From Selenomonadaceae bacterium (GTDB lineage Bacteria > Bacillota > Negativicutes > Selenomonadales > Selenomonadaceae), in the NCBI GenBank assembly GCA_029338835.1, contig JAQYBD010000073.1:1-41763 (forward strand): a stretch of 41,763 nucleotides of DNA. The letters are read 5' to 3'. Positions 41,701-41,763 of this stretch are shown in pieces. A program made the translations under genes and the position numbers. The notes beneath the pieces are model-generated. The model worked only from the letters and a program-made list of their open reading frames with translations. It did not search any database and was not told the origin of the DNA. Positions within the stretch are counted from its first letter, which is position 1; each line of letters opens with the position of its first letter.

Positions 41701-41763
41701 AATCCACATCGTTCCGAGGAGTTGGATATTCATAGCTCCGATACGGTCATCGTTAGATCTGTA
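41650..41763 (-). CDS. tnpB: TnpB RNA-guided nuclease, C-terminal 37 residues (cut by window edge)
   Basis: The frame from the window edge to TAA at 41650-41652 reads YRSNDDRIGAMNIQLLG and ends in ERITTASE. The S-N-D-D-R-x-x-A-M-N segment is the RuvC-III motif of TnpB, whose Asp completes the nuclease site. The sequence after it is a typical divergent tail. Everything upstream, including the zinc finger and the other RuvC motifs, lies outside the window, so integrity cannot be judged. Confidence 0.85.
   Translation of the reverse strand, partial: YRSNDDRIGAMNIQLLGTMWISGDNHPRYERITTASE

Larger units (their letters stand above)
41517..41763 (-). mobile_element. Right end of an IS200/IS605-type (tnpB-bearing) element
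   Basis: The element enters from the right edge and ends at GTCAAC (41517-41522; minus strand TAGTTGAC), the terminal sequence usual for this family. A perfect 9-base hairpin CCGCCACTT/AAGTGGCGG with a four-base loop (41525-41546) lies just inside it. This is the subterminal hairpin recognised by the single-strand transposase. The tnpB 3' end follows. No target duplication is expected for this family. The left end and any tnpA lie outside the window. Confidence 0.85.

Noticed and set aside
1..41763. CRISPR array or prophage.
   Set aside because: No regularly spaced repeats, cas genes, integrase or phage structural genes were found; all larger frames are explained.

Overview
The window looks like chromosome of a moderately GC-rich diderm Firmicute, most likely a Negativicute of the Selenomonas/Mitsuokella type (inference). 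It combines Firmicute-type machinery (AddAB, strong AGGAGG ribosome sites, tmRNA) with an outer-membrane barrel protein and many lipoproteins. Almost all genes lie on the minus strand; only a lipoprotein (2220-3287) and a porin-like gene (12484-13665) are on plus.

Left part (1-9300): gene debris and accessory genes (an MBL-hydrolase stump, a short hexapeptide acetyltransferase, a carboxymuconolactone decarboxylase-cupin fusion), two of them behind copies of one promoter/operator. Next come a propeller-like lipoprotein and a lone Flp-type pilin-like protein. A six-gene minus-strand run follows: SPFH protein with three zinc ribbons, double zinc-ribbon membrane protein, 70-residue membrane protein and three lipoproteins. 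It is reminiscent of the Bacillus ydjGHI genes but extended by lipoproteins.

9400-14500: a two-component cluster made of a probably degenerate 7TM sensor, a translationally coupled active-looking histidine kinase and a NarL-type regulator, with a porin-like gene between sensors and regulator. 14500-18500: DoxX protein with a palindromic operator, a secreted alpha/beta hydrolase with a Cys nucleophile, a LysR remnant lost at both ends, a 75-residue protein, and CorA behind a long structured leader with a small upstream ORF.

18500-23500: an ECF nickel/cobalt importer (CbiM-CbiQ-CbiO), an MTA/SAH- or futalosine-type nucleosidase, tmRNA, and a Gfo/Idh/MocA oxidoreductase. 23500-36200: a compact DNA-repair run, sbcD-sbcC-addB-addA, led by a PaaK-like protein that has lost its ATP-binding loop and C-terminal domain. 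36300-41400: Hsp20, a DUF438/hemerythrin/PAS protein, a Cys-rich radical SAM protein overlapping pth, and uppP. The right edge (41517-41763) holds the end of an IS200/IS605-type element: the tnpB C-terminus, the terminal hairpin and the probable omega-RNA region, inserted upstream of uppP.
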